A stretch of 64,000 bases of DNA from Peptostreptococcus canis (GTDB taxonomy: Bacteria; Bacillota; Clostridia; Peptostreptococcales; Peptostreptococcaceae). Within the stretch, counting starts at the first letter, position 1; every line of letters starts with the position of its first letter. Positions 1-8,388 of the stretch are shown piece by piece. Position numbers and translations under genes: made by a program. The stretch covers positions 62,001 through 126,000 of the forward strand of contig NZ_JABGBW010000001.1 of NCBI RefSeq assembly GCF_014229965.1. Direction: 5' to 3'. Under the pieces are notes generated by a model. It was not told the origin of the DNA, ran no database searches, and saw only the letters and a program-made list of their open reading frames with translations.

Positions 1-1
1 C

Positions 2-688
2 GGTGTTGCTGTTACAGTAAGAGAAGCTGCTAAAAAACTTGGAATAGAAATGACTAAGGCTAAAATAGCAGTTCAGGGATTCGGAAATGTTGGAGCTTTC
101 ACAGTTAAAAATATACAAAAATTAGGTGGTAAAGTTACTGCAATAGCAGAATGGTGTAAAGAAGTAGGACCATATGCTATATATAATGAAGATGGTTTAG
201 ATTTCCAGGCTATGTGGGATTACAGAGCTGAAAAAGGTAATTTAGTTGACTTCCCAGGTTCTAAGAGAATAGATATGGATGAATTCTGGTCAGCTAATGT
301 TGATATATTAGTTCCAGCTGCTCTTGAAAATTCAATTGATGCTAGAGTTGCAGAAATGATAAAAGCTAAATTAGTTTGCGAGGCTGCTAATGGTCCTACT
401 ACTCCAGAAGGTGATGAAGTTCTTAACAGAAGAGGAATAGTTCTTACTCCAGATATCTTAACTAATGCAGGTGGTGTTACAGTTTCTTACTTTGAATGGG
501 TACAGAACTTATATGGATACTACTGGACTGAAAAAGAAGTTGAAGAAAAAGAAGAAATCGCAATGGTTGACGCTTTTGAAGCACTTTGGAAGATCAAAGA
601 AGAATACAATGTTACAGTAAGAGAATCTGCTTATATGCATTCAGTTAAGAGAGTTGCACAGGCAATGAAACTTAGAGGATGGTATTAA
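2..688 (+). CDS. gdh: NAD(P)-glutamate dehydrogenase, C-terminal part (cut by window start)
   Basis: Glutamate dehydrogenase interconverts glutamate and 2-oxoglutarate plus ammonia in the cytosol; in amino-acid-fermenting clostridia it is a major catabolic enzyme. The reading frame is open from base 2, so the catalytic N-terminal domain lies outside the window. Visible is the start of the dinucleotide-binding domain: a GVAVTVREAAKKLG helix, then the Rossmann motif VQGFGNVG, the PAALENSI segment and the conserved NAGGVTVSYFEW stretch near the C-terminus. The ATG at 50 is internal and is not the true start. A strong terminator follows at 759-791, so it is transcribed separately from the feo genes. 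Cofactor preference cannot be decided by eye. Confidence 0.93.
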   Translation, partial: GVAVTVREAAKKLGIEMTKAKIAVQGFGNVGAFTVKNIQKLGGKVTAIAEWCKEVGPYAIYNEDGLDFQAMWDYRAEKGNLVDFPGSKRIDMDEFWSANVDILVPAALENSIDARVAEMIKAKLVCEAANGPTTPEGDEVLNRRGIVLTPDILTNAGGVTVSYFEWVQNLYGYYWTEKEVEEKEEIAMVDAFEALWKIKEEYNVTVRESAYMHSVKRVAQAMKLRGWY

Positions 689-758
689 GATAAAGTATAT
701 GAAGTTTTAATACTTTTATATACCATAATAGTATGATAATAAAAAGATTTATATAAAA

Positions 759-791
759 AAGAATCGGTGTATTACACCGATTCTTTTTTAT
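759..791 (+). terminator. Rho-independent terminator of gdh
   Basis: An 11-bp perfect stem (AAGAATCGGTG at 759-769 pairing with 775-785) with a 5-nt loop is followed by a T-run. It lies 70 bp after the gdh stop codon. Confidence 0.9.
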
Positions 792-862
792 AAAATGAGT
801 ATCAGTTAAGTGATTATTTCAGATGAAATTCAATTGATTTATAGATATTAAAGTCAATGGAA

Positions 863-909
863 AAATTGTTTCACAATTTATTGACAACCATTGTAAATTG
901 CATTATACT
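863..909 (+). promoter_or_regulatory. feo operon promoter with operator-like palindromes
   Basis: TTGACA at 881-886 and TATACT at 904-909 are separated by 17 bp, a near-consensus vegetative promoter 45 bp before feoA. Just upstream is a palindrome AAATGT-like element, AAATTGT-TTC-ACAATTT at 863-879, and ACAA-CCA-TTGT at 884-894 overlaps the -35. These are candidate sites for an iron-responsive repressor, but they do not match the classical Fur box (GATAATGATTATC), so the regulator is unassigned. Confidence 0.7.
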
Positions 910-953
910 TTAAATGTACATAGAGTATTTATCTTATAAAGGAGGGCGATTCA

Positions 954-1172
954 ATGAATCTATCCATTGCACCAATAGGTGTTCCGATGAAGATAGTAAA
1001 AATAAAAATCAAGGGCGAACAACAGAAACAACTTGCAAACATGGGATTTATTGAAACGGCAAATATAACGGTAGTTTCTGAAACTGTAGGTAATCTGATT
1101 GTGAATATAAAGGACAGTAGAGTTGGACTTGGCAAGGATTTAGCTCAAAAAATAATTGTTACTCCTGCTTAG
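954..1172 (+). CDS. feoA: FeoA-type SH3-domain iron-transport accessory protein (first copy)
   Basis: A 72-residue cytosolic protein of the FeoA family, small SH3-like domains that assist the ferrous-iron permease FeoB. The fold signature is visible: MKIVKIKIKG, then the QLANMGFIE turn, then a TVVSETVGNLIVNIKDSRVGLGKDLAQKI segment split over two strands. The start is set by AAGGAGGG 9 bp upstream and by the promoter at 881-909. It is the first of two feoA copies ahead of feoB; only 89 bp separate it from the second. The two copies are clearly diverged (MGFIE versus MGITK), so they probably have different roles. Confidence 0.88.
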   Translation: MNLSIAPIGVPMKIVKIKIKGEQQKQLANMGFIETANITVVSETVGNLIVNIKDSRVGLGKDLAQKIIVTPA

Positions 1173-1261
1173 ATAAATATCAGGGGTAATGTTTTTTGTG
1201 TTTAGTTGATGAAAAAAACTATCATTATTATTTAGAAAATGAGAAGATTGGAGGAAAATTT

Positions 1262-1495
1262 ATGATTACACTAAAAGATGCTCAGATTGATTGCTATTAT
1301 ATAGTAAAAAAAATCAAGGGTGAAGGTCCGTTAAAAAGAAGAATAATGGACATGGGGATTACAAAGAATGCAGAAATTTTTGTAAGAAAAGTAGCTCCAT
1401 TAGGAGATCCTGTACAGATAACTGTGAGAGGATATGAATTAAGTCTTAGAAAAAATGATGCTTCATGTGTAGAAGTAGAGTTATTGGAGAAGTAA
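1262..1495 (+). CDS. feoA: FeoA-type accessory protein (second copy)
   Basis: A 77-residue FeoA-family protein. It begins with LKDAQIDCYYIVKKIKGEG and carries the family turn RRIMDMGITKNAEIFVRK, followed by DPVQITVRGYELSLRKNDA, the classic FeoA C-terminal hairpin. The reading frame is open further upstream to a TTG at 1196, but the ATG at 1262 has a GGAGG at 1250-1254 and gives the normal family length, so I chose it. This copy looks more like canonical FeoA than the first one. FeoB follows after 141 bp. Confidence 0.9.
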   Translation: MITLKDAQIDCYYIVKKIKGEGPLKRRIMDMGITKNAEIFVRKVAPLGDPVQITVRGYELSLRKNDASCVEVELLEK

Positions 1496-1553
1496 TGCTT
1501 ATTGATTAGGTATTTGTTTTAGAGTAAGTACTTGTAAAACGTTTTATTAATTG

Positions 1554-1591
1554 AAGGAATAATAACATTAAAAAGGAATAATAACATTAAA
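1554..1591 (+). repeat. Tandem 19-bp direct repeat between feoA and feoB
   Basis: A 19-bp unit (AAGGAATAATAACATTAAA) occurs twice without any gap, at 1554-1572 and 1573-1591. It sits 46 bp before the feoB start, outside its ribosome-binding site. It looks like a simple replication-slippage duplication; a tandem regulatory site is possible but nothing supports it directly. Confidence 0.85.
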
Positions 1592-1636
1592 TTTTTAGTT
1601 TATTTAATTTAGGCTTATTTGTAGAAAGGGGAAGTT

Positions 1637-3796
1637 ATGAGTATAAGAATAGCATTGGCGGGAAACCCCAATAGTGGTAAATCTACCTTATTTAACGCTT
1701 TGACTGGCTCAAATCAATATGTTGGTAACTGGCCAGGTGTTACGGTAGAAAAAAAAGAAGGTAAATATAAAAAAGATAAGGAAGTAAGTATTACTGACTT
1801 ACCGGGCATATATTCACTTTCACCATACACGTTAGAAGAAGTTGTAAGTAGAGAATATTTAATAAATGAAAGACCCGATGTAATTGTAGATGTAGTCGAT
1901 GCATCAAATATCGAAAGAAATCTTTATTTGACTACCCAATTATCTGAGTTAGGGATACCGGTTATAGTAGCTTTAAATATGATGGATGTTGTTGAAAAAA
2001 ATGGAGATACAATAGACACTGCAAGTTTAAGTGAAAAATTAGGGTATCCAGTAATAGAGATTTCAGCACTAAGAAATAAAAATATAGAAAAAGTAATTGA
2101 GGTTGCAAAGCAAGTTGCCGGTTCGGGCAAAGTACATACTCACGTTGAAGCTTTTGATGAAGTAACGGAAGGATATATTAAAGATATAGAGAGAGCAGTT
2201 TTTGTCTTAAATAATTCCTCTACAGCCAGATGGTATGCTATCAAATTATTTGAAGGTGATGAAAAAGCAACTAAAGATCTTCAAATATCGGATTCAGAAA
2301 GGCAGATTGTTAATTCTATTATAACAAAAGCAGAAGCAGAGTTTGATGATGATGGTGAGGGAATTATAACGGATGCACGTTATACATATATATCTTCTTT
2401 AATAGCGGATACTGTGAAAAAAGGAAGAGCAGGTATGACTACAAGTGATAAGATAGACAATATTGTTACAAATAGAATATTGGCTATTCCTATATTTGCA
2501 GCAGTAATATTCTTTATATATTTTATATCTGTAAGTATAGTTGGCGCTGAGCCTACTGACTGGGTTAATGATGTATTCTTTGGAGAAATAATAGGCGGTA
2601 ATATTCAGGTGATGCTTGAATCTGCAAAAGTTGCTCCATGGTTAACAAGTCTTATTGTAGATGGTGTAATAGGTGGTGTGGGTGCCGTACTTGGCTTCCT
2701 TCCTATAATTGCTACATTATATTTATTCTTAGCTATATTGGAAGATATAGGATATATGTCAAGAATAGCATTCATTTTAGATAGAATATTCCGTAAGTTC
2801 GGGCTTTCAGGAAAGTCCTTTATTCCTATTCTTATAGGTACTGGATGTTCAGTTCCAGGGATTATGGCAACAAGAACTATTGAAAATGAAAATGATAGAA
2901 AAATGACTATAATAGTAGCTTCATTTATGCCTTGTGGTGCGAAAACTGAAATTATAGCGTTATTCGGTGCATCTATATTTGCCGGTGCAAAGGGCTGGTG
3001 GTTTGCTCCAGTTTGTTATTTCGCGGGAATAATTGCTGTAGTGATTTCCGGTATAATGTTAAAGAAGAGCAGTCAGTTTGCAGGAGATCCGGCACCGTTT
3101 GTAATGGAACTTCCTGAATACCATATGCCATTGGTTTCAAATGTACTGAGAACTACTTGGGATAGATTGAAGGCATTTATTATCAAGGCCGGTACAATTA
3201 TATTACTGGCTACAATAGTGATTTGGTTCCTTCAGAATATTTCTACGAGCTTTGAGTTTGTTGAGTTTGATCAGGGAAGTCGTTCAATTCTTGAAGCTAT
3301 AGGTAGAACTGTAGCTCCAATATTTAGTCCTTTAGGATTTGGACATTGGGCTGCAACTGTTGCTACTATGACTGGTCTTGTGGCTAAGGAAGTTGTCGTA
3401 TCTACATTTGGTGTAGTTGCAGGAATGGGAGCTGATTTAGGAGCTGATGATCCTAATATGATTAAATACGCATCTACTGTATTTACATCAGTTTCTGCTA
3501 TGAGTTTTCTATTATTTAACCAGCTATGTATACCTTGTTTTGCGGCAGTCGGTGCTATCAGAGAGGAAATGCATAGTGCTAAATGGACTTGGTTTGCTGT
3601 GATTTACCAATTAGTATTTGCATATTCTATAGCACTAATGGTATTCCAGTTTGGTAAAGTTCTGGTATTGAAGCAAGCTCCTACTATAGGAACATTTGTT
3701 GCAGGTATTGTATTTATAATTATGATATACTTATTATTTAGAAAACCTAGAAAAGCGAAGGTAAAAACTAAGACAGCGGTTGCGGAAAATAATTAG
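1637..3796 (+). CDS. feoB: Ferrous iron transporter FeoB
   Basis: FeoB imports Fe(II) across the cytoplasmic membrane using a G-protein-like N-terminal domain. At 719 residues it has normal length. The GTPase motifs are complete: G1 GNPNSGKST (9-17), switch G2 around V35-V37, G3 DLPG (54-57), G4 NMMD (114-117) and G5 SAL (143-145). A helical spacer domain runs to about residue 270, then the two Gate repeats with membrane segments: GTGCSVPGIMATR and MPCGAK in the first half, LCIPCFAAVGAIREE in the second. These cysteine-containing motifs line the proposed metal path. The start follows GAAAGGGG. It is the third gene of feoA-feoA-feoB-cys-rich peptide. Confidence 0.97.
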   Translation: MSIRIALAGNPNSGKSTLFNALTGSNQYVGNWPGVTVEKKEGKYKKDKEVSITDLPGIYSLSPYTLEEVVSREYLINERPDVIVDVVDASNIERNLYLTTQLSELGIPVIVALNMMDVVEKNGDTIDTASLSEKLGYPVIEISALRNKNIEKVIEVAKQVAGSGKVHTHVEAFDEVTEGYIKDIERAVFVLNNSSTARWYAIKLFEGDEKATKDLQISDSERQIVNSIITKAEAEFDDDGEGIITDARYTYISSLIADTVKKGRAGMTTSDKIDNIVTNRILAIPIFAAVIFFIYFISVSIVGAEPTDWVNDVFFGEIIGGNIQVMLESAKVAPWLTSLIVDGVIGGVGAVLGFLPIIATLYLFLAILEDIGYMSRIAFILDRIFRKFGLSGKSFIPILIGTGCSVPGIMATRTIENENDRKMTIIVASFMPCGAKTEIIALFGASIFAGAKGWWFAPVCYFAGIIAVVISGIMLKKSSQFAGDPAPFVMELPEYHMPLVSNVLRTTWDRLKAFIIKAGTIILLATIVIWFLQNISTSFEFVEFDQGSRSILEAIGRTVAPIFSPLGFGHWAATVATMTGLVAKEVVVSTFGVVAGMGADLGADDPNMIKYASTVFTSVSAMSFLLFNQLCIPCFAAVGAIREEMHSAKWTWFAVIYQLVFAYSIALMVFQFGKVLVLKQAPTIGTFVAGIVFIIMIYLLFRKPRKAKVKTKTAVAENN

Positions 3797-3842
3797 TTGC
3801 CGTTTTGCATAAGATTATAATAGAAAGAAAGGTGGTATGAAT

Positions 3843-4028
3843 ATGCAGTCATTGAATATATCGACTATGATAGTATTTACAATAGTAGTATTAATAGTGA
3901 TATTTGCTATTAAAAGGGTAAAAAAACGCGGTGGATGTAATTGTGGAACTTCTTGTGGCTGCAGTTCTTGCCCAAGTGAAAAAAATATAAAAAACAAAAT
4001 AGATTTGGATAAGAAAAAGATAAAATAA
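3843..4028 (+). CDS. FeoB-associated Cys-rich membrane protein
   Basis: A peptide of 61 residues with one N-terminal membrane helix (about residues 6-23), then a positive KRVKKR stretch and a cysteine cluster GGCNCGTSCGCSSCP, ending in a lysine-rich tail. Short proteins of this layout regularly follow feoB in Firmicutes and are known as FeoB-associated Cys-rich proteins; a metal-binding or FeoC-like role is assumed, not shown. An in-frame ATG lies 6 bp earlier at 3837, but the AAAGGTGG site would then be only 1 bp from the start, so 3843 is preferred. Confidence 0.85.
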   Translation: MQSLNISTMIVFTIVVLIVIFAIKRVKKRGGCNCGTSCGCSSCPSEKNIKNKIDLDKKKIK

Positions 4029-4042
4029 TTCAAATTTATCTG

Positions 4043-4074
4043 AAAGTGGAGCTCTGGGTTGGGCTCCACTTTTA
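4043..4074 (+). terminator. Terminator of the feo operon
   Basis: A 10-bp GC-containing stem (AAAGTGGAGC at 4043-4052 with 4063-4072) and a 10-nt loop end in TTTT, 14 bp after the Cys-rich peptide gene. Confidence 0.85.
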
Positions 4075-4179
4075 TGCAGTTTTTTAGAAAAAAGAAATAT
4101 TAATAATCATTAATTTATGCAAAGTGTAACATATATATTTACTTTGAAGAAATTTATTGTAAAGTTTTTGGTAATAGGA

Positions 4180-4208
4180 TTGTACTTTTAATAGCGATGG
4201 GGTATTAT
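4180..4208 (+). promoter_or_regulatory. Promoter of manA
   Basis: TTGTAC (4180-4185), 17-bp spacer, TATTAT (4203-4208), 38 bp before the manA start. No clear catabolite-responsive element is seen. Confidence 0.5.
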
Positions 4209-4245
4209 AGACAATGATAAGTTTACTGATTGAAGGGGTGATAAT

Positions 4246-5199
4246 ATGGAATTAATATTTTTAGAGCCTGTATTAAAAGAAAAGATATGGGGAGGTAAAA
4301 AACTTAAAGAAGAATTTGGATTTGATATTTCAAGTGATAAAATAGGTGAGGCCTGGATTATTAGTGCACATCAAAATGGTGTTTCTAAAATATCATATCC
4401 TGAAATATATAAAGGTATGGGATTAGATGAACTCTATTTTGAACATAGGGAATTATTTGGTAAAAGAAAAGAAGAAGTTTTTCCGCTACTTGTTAAATTA
4501 CTGGATGCATCAGATAACTTATCTGTTCAAGTTCATCCAGATGATTATTATGCACAAAAGTATGAAGGAGAAAATGAATTAGGAAAGACAGAATGTTGGT
4601 ATATAGTATCTGCAGAAGAAAATTCTGAAATAATATATGGACATAATGCTCTTTCAAAAGAAGAATTTATACAAAAAGTTGAGTCTGGAAAATGGGATGA
4701 ATTACTGCGAAGAGTAAAAGTAAAAAAAGGAGATTTTTTTTACGTCCCAAATGGTACTATTCATGCCATAGGAAAAGGGATTGTGATTTTAGAAACGCAA
4801 CAGAGTTCGGATACTACATATAGAGTGTATGATTACAATAGAACAGATGAGAATGGTAAAAAGAGAGATTTGCATATATATAAATCCATAGATGTGGCAA
4901 AATTTCCCCATAGTGATCCAAAAATACACATAATAGAAGAGAAAATGGGTAATAATGTAATAACTAGACTTATCGATTGTGAGTATTTCAGTGTATATCA
5001 ATATGACTGCAAGGATGATTTATGGATTCAACTAAAAGGGGATTATAATTTAGCTACCGTAATTGATGGAAAAGGCAATATTTTTACAGAAAAAAAAGTT
5101 TATAATATTGAAAAATCTCAATCCTTTATAATTCCAAATGAAATAAGAAAAATTAAAATAAGCGGGAATCTAAAAATGATAGTATCAAACCCTAATTAG
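4246..5199 (+). CDS. manA: Mannose-6-phosphate isomerase, class I
   Basis: Converts mannose 6-phosphate, the product of the mannose PTS encoded just downstream, to fructose 6-phosphate for glycolysis. The 317-residue length is that of the short Bacillus-type enzymes. The cupin zinc site is visible: QVHPDD with Q95 and H97, E116 in KTECWY, and H173 in the segment VPNGTIHAIG, followed by the family signature ILETQQSSDTTYRVYDYNR. The start is preceded by GAAGGGGTG. It has its own promoter, and the PTS operon has another 20 bp after its stop, so the two units are probably co-regulated but separately transcribed. Confidence 0.95.
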   Translation: MELIFLEPVLKEKIWGGKKLKEEFGFDISSDKIGEAWIISAHQNGVSKISYPEIYKGMGLDELYFEHRELFGKRKEEVFPLLVKLLDASDNLSVQVHPDDYYAQKYEGENELGKTECWYIVSAEENSEIIYGHNALSKEEFIQKVESGKWDELLRRVKVKKGDFFYVPNGTIHAIGKGIVILETQQSSDTTYRVYDYNRTDENGKKRDLHIYKSIDVAKFPHSDPKIHIIEEKMGNNVITRLIDCEYFSVYQYDCKDDLWIQLKGDYNLATVIDGKGNIFTEKKVYNIEKSQSFIIPNEIRKIKISGNLKMIVSNPN

Positions 5200-5217
5200 A
5201 GATAAGCAATCATTTCA

Positions 5218-5246
5218 TTGACGAAATTAATGGTTAGTGATATAAT
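5218..5246 (+). promoter_or_regulatory. Promoter of the mannose PTS operon
   Basis: TTGACG (5218-5223), 17-bp spacer, TATAAT (5241-5246). The leader before the IIAB start is about 205 nt, unusually long, and holds a 17-bp palindrome, GAATTTTG-C-CAAAATTC, at 5335-5351. No sigma-54 -24/-12 element of the LevR/ManR type is evident. Confidence 0.7.
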
Positions 5247-5334
5247 TATGGTCGATAGCTCTAGGAAAAAATATTTCTAAATTTAAACAAAATATTTATT
5301 TTTGAAATGAATGAAATTATAGTTTATTTAGGCT

Positions 5335-5351
5335 GAATTTTGCCAAAATTC
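5335..5351. promoter_or_regulatory. Palindrome in the mannose PTS leader
   Basis: An 8-bp perfect inverted repeat around a single central base lies about 85 nt downstream of the probable transcription start and 107 bp before the IIAB start. It could be an operator or an RNA hairpin; it has no T-run, so it is not a terminator. Confidence 0.45.
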
Positions 5352-5458
5352 GTATAAATTTGTGAAATTTTAGTGATTAGAAATATTTTAAAGAAATCCC
5401 AGGGTATGTGTCAAAAAGTATATTTTTGATGCAAATATATAGAAAGGAAGTGAAAAAT

Positions 5459-6451
5459 ATGGTAGGAATTATCATTGCGACTCACGGAGATTTCGCAGAT
5501 GGTATTTTTCAATCAGCACAAATGATATTTGGCGAGCAGGAAAATGTAAAGACTTGTAAGCTGATGCCAAGTGAAGGACCAGATGATATTAGAGCAAAAA
5601 TGCAGAATGCTATTGATTCTTTTGTTGATAATAATGGTGAAGTTCTTTTCTTGACAGACTTATGGTCCGGAACGCCATTTAATCAAGCTAGTGCATTGAT
5701 TGAAGGTCATGAAGACAAATGGGCAATTGTATCAGGATTGAACTTGCCAATGCTAGTTGAAGCTTATGGTTCCCGTTTCGCTATGAACACTGCACACGAG
5801 ATTGCAGCGAATATTGTAGGATTAGGTAGAGATGGAATCAAAGTTAAACCAGAATCTTTAGAACCTGAAGTAGAGCAAACACCAGCTGTTTCAGCTCCAA
5901 AAATAAATGGTTCTATTCCAGAAGGTACAGTTATAGGTGATGGTAAAATCAAGTATGTCCTTGCTCGTATTGATACTCGTTTATTGCATGGGCAGGTTTC
6001 TACAGCATGGACGAAATCGGTTTCGCCAAATCGTATTATAGCTGTTTCTGACTCTGTTGCAAAAGATGAGTTAAGAAAGAATATGATTGAACAGGCAGCA
6101 CCTCCAGGTGTTAAAGCCCATGTCGTTCCAATTGACAAAATGATTAAAGTCGATAAGGATACTCGTTTTGGAAATACAAAAGCTTTATTATTATTTGAAA
6201 CACCACAAGATGCATTAAGAGCAATTGAAGGTGGTGTTAACATCGAAACTTTGAACTTAGGATCAATGGCTCATTCAAATGGTAAAGTTGCATTGACAAG
6301 ATCTGTTTCTATGGATCAGGATGATGTAGAAACGTTTGAAAAATTAATTAATCTTGGTGTTAAATTTGATGTAAGAAAAGTGCCATCAGATTCACCGGAA
6401 AACATTGATCAGATATTGAAGAAGGCAAAAGTTGAATTAGCAAAGAAATAG
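5459..6451 (+). CDS. manX: Mannose-family PTS IIAB fusion protein
   Basis: Cytosolic phosphoryl-transfer component of a mannose/glucose PTS permease, taking phosphate from HPr and passing it to the sugar. Residues 1-125 are the IIA domain with the active histidine H9 in IIATHGDFA. A linker rich in Pro, Glu and Ala (about 131-160) joins it to the IIB domain, whose active histidine is H177 in RIDTRLLHGQV. The 330-residue IIAB fusion is typical for Firmicutes ManL/ManX. The frame is open to 5408, but the ATG at 5459 follows AGAAAGGAAGTG and begins directly with the IIA fold (MVGIIIATHG). IIC and IID follow closely. Confidence 0.95.
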   Translation: MVGIIIATHGDFADGIFQSAQMIFGEQENVKTCKLMPSEGPDDIRAKMQNAIDSFVDNNGEVLFLTDLWSGTPFNQASALIEGHEDKWAIVSGLNLPMLVEAYGSRFAMNTAHEIAANIVGLGRDGIKVKPESLEPEVEQTPAVSAPKINGSIPEGTVIGDGKIKYVLARIDTRLLHGQVSTAWTKSVSPNRIIAVSDSVAKDELRKNMIEQAAPPGVKAHVVPIDKMIKVDKDTRFGNTKALLLFETPQDALRAIEGGVNIETLNLGSMAHSNGKVALTRSVSMDQDDVETFEKLINLGVKFDVRKVPSDSPENIDQILKKAKVELAKK

Positions 6452-6463
6452 GAGGAAATTAAT

Positions 6464-7279
6464 ATGTCACTAATAACAATCGTATTAATTATAGTTGTGG
6501 CTTTCCTTGCTGGTATGGAAGGGGTTTTAGACCAGTTCCAGTTCCATCAGCCACTAGTTGCTTGTACATTAATAGGTTTAGTTAGTGGTCACCTAAGGGA
6601 AGGTATCATATTAGGTGGATCACTTCAGATGATAGCTCTTGGTTGGGCAAATGTTGGTGCAGCAGTTGCACCAGATGCGGCTTTAGCTTCAGTAGCATCA
6701 GCAATTATAATGGTTTTAGGTTTACAGGGTGGAAATGTAAATGTACAGAATGCTATAAATACATCTATAGCATTAGCTATTCCGCTATCTGTTGCAGGTT
6801 TATTCTTAACGATGATAGCTCGTACAGTTGCTATACCTATAGTTCACTTTATGGACGGTCAGGCTAAGAAGGGTAATATAAGAGGTGTAGAAATTTGGCA
6901 TATTGTTGCAATATGTATTCAGGGGATTCGTGTTGCTATACCGGCAGCGATTCTTTGTGTAGTTCCACCAGAAATAGTTACTAGTGGACTTAACTCTATG
7001 CCAGATTGGTTATCAGGCGGTATGGCTGTTGGTGGAGGTATGATAGCAGCAGTTGGTTATGCTATGGTTATCAACATGATGGCTACAAAAGAAGTTTGGC
7101 CATTCTTTGTTCTAGGATTTTGTTTAGCAGCTCTAAATCAGTTGACTCTTATATCATTAGGAGCAATTGGAGTGAGTTTAGCTTTATTATACTTAGGATT
7201 AAAAGAATCAGCTAAATCGTCAGGTGGCGGTGGTTCCAATTCAGGTGATCCGCTAGGCGATATTCTAAATGATTATTAG
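6464..7279 (+). CDS. manY: Mannose-family PTS IIC membrane component
   Basis: A 271-residue integral membrane protein, one of the two subunits that form the sugar channel. The start MSLITIVLIIVVAFLAGMEG and the following LDQFQFHQPLVACTLIGLVSGH are characteristic of ManY-type IIC, as is the GWANVGAAVAPDAALASV segment. The C-terminus has a short glycine/serine-rich tail (SSGGGGSNSGDP). AGGAGG lies before the ATG and only 12 bp separate it from manX, so it is co-transcribed. Sugar range is inferred from family and from the adjacent manA. Confidence 0.94.
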   Translation: MSLITIVLIIVVAFLAGMEGVLDQFQFHQPLVACTLIGLVSGHLREGIILGGSLQMIALGWANVGAAVAPDAALASVASAIIMVLGLQGGNVNVQNAINTSIALAIPLSVAGLFLTMIARTVAIPIVHFMDGQAKKGNIRGVEIWHIVAICIQGIRVAIPAAILCVVPPEIVTSGLNSMPDWLSGGMAVGGGMIAAVGYAMVINMMATKEVWPFFVLGFCLAALNQLTLISLGAIGVSLALLYLGLKESAKSSGGGGSNSGDPLGDILNDY

Positions 7280-7299
7280 ACCTGAAGGAGGAAGAGAAA

Positions 7300-8217
7300 A
7301 TGGAAAATAAAATACAGTTATCAAAAAAGGAACGTTTTTCAGTAGCTCTGCGTCACCAATACCTTCAGGGTTCTTGGAACTATGAACGTATGCAAAATGG
7401 TGGTTGGGCCTACTCAATTATCCCGGCTATAAAAAAACTATATCCTAATAAGGATGATCAAATTGCTGCATTGCAGCGTCACTTAGAATTTTATAATACA
7501 CATCCTTATGTATCTGCACCGGTTATGGGGGTTACATTGGCTCTGGAAGAAGAACGTGCTAATGGGCTTCCGGTTGAAGATGCGGCTATTCAAGGTGTTA
7601 AGATTGGTATGATGGGACCTCTTGCTGGTGTGGGAGATCCGGTATTCTGGTTTACAGCTCGTCCAATATTAGGTGCTTTAGGTGCTTCTCTAGCATTAGG
7701 TGGTAGTATAGCAGGGCCATTATTATTCTTTGTTATTTGGAATGTAGTTCGTTTTGGATTTATGTGGTATACTCAGGAATTTGGGTATAAAGTTGGTACT
7801 ACAATTACTCAGGACTTATCGGGAGGACTTTTAGGAAAAATTACTCAAGGTGCTTCAATGCTTGGTATGTTCATAATAGGTGCTCTTGTTCAGCGTTGGG
7901 TAAGCATTGGCTTCACTTCAATTGTATCTAAAGTGAAGCAGGCTCCAGGGGCTTATATAGACTGGACAAAGCTTCCGGATGGAGCAGATGGTATAAAAAT
8001 GGCATTGGAACAATACAATGCTTTAGGTGCAAATGGCTTAAGTATGTATAAAGTAACAACTTTACAGCAGAACTTGGACTCATTAATACCTGGTTTGGCA
8101 GCTTTATTGCTTACTTTACTTTGCTGTTATTTACTAAAGAAGAAAGTTTCTCCTATAGTAATAATAATTGCTTTATTCATAGTTGGTATAGCTGCTAGAT
8201 TGGCAGGAATTATGTAA
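7300..8217 (+). CDS. manZ: Mannose-family PTS IID membrane component
   Basis: The 305-residue IID subunit, unique to the mannose PTS family, completes the permease with IIC. Diagnostic stretches are the N-terminal RHQYLQGSWNYERMQNGGW, HLEFYNTHPYVSAPVMGV, and LEEERANG, then GPLAGVGDPVFWFTARPI. Membrane helices concentrate in the C-terminal third, ending in IIALFIVGIAARLAGIM. The start follows GAAGGAGGAAGAG and lies 20 bp from manY. A perfect palindrome 35 bp downstream separates it from the DUF956 gene. In other Firmicutes ManY/ManZ homologues also serve as receptors for class IIa bacteriocins; whether they do here is unknown. Confidence 0.95.
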   Translation: MENKIQLSKKERFSVALRHQYLQGSWNYERMQNGGWAYSIIPAIKKLYPNKDDQIAALQRHLEFYNTHPYVSAPVMGVTLALEEERANGLPVEDAAIQGVKIGMMGPLAGVGDPVFWFTARPILGALGASLALGGSIAGPLLFFVIWNVVRFGFMWYTQEFGYKVGTTITQDLSGGLLGKITQGASMLGMFIIGALVQRWVSIGFTSIVSKVKQAPGAYIDWTKLPDGADGIKMALEQYNALGANGLSMYKVTTLQQNLDSLIPGLAALLLTLLCCYLLKKKVSPIVIIIALFIVGIAARLAGIM

Positions 8218-8251
8218 TTTGGTACATAAAAAATGTATAAATACATACTGT

Positions 8252-8289
8252 AATTATAAAAGCTCGGATGCATCCGAGCTTTTATAATT
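8252..8289. terminator. Perfect 38-bp palindrome, terminator of manXYZ
   Basis: The two 19-bp halves (8252-8270 and 8271-8289) are exact reverse complements with no loop bases. The core AGCTCGGATG is GC-rich and the outer part ends in TTTTATAATT, so it can terminate on both strands. It separates manZ from the DUF956 gene and may limit read-through into it. Confidence 0.8.
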
Positions 8290-8388
8290 TATATGAATAT
8301 GATAATATATTAGTAAAGAGCAATTTCTAAAAAAGAATGATTACTGATAAATATAAAATTTGAACTATGAAGCAATAGGGGGGATAAT

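Noticed and set aside
4789-5001. Hydrophobic 70-codon minus-strand frame inside manA
   Set aside because: Overlaps the zinc-enzyme core region on the opposite strand and has no upstream signals.
5200-5458. Sigma-54 promoter for the mannose PTS operon
   Set aside because: No TGGCAC-N5-TTGC element was found, whereas a good vegetative promoter is present.
5764-6243. 159-codon minus-strand frame inside manX
   Set aside because: Antisense shadow of the IIAB gene; no family features and no start signals.
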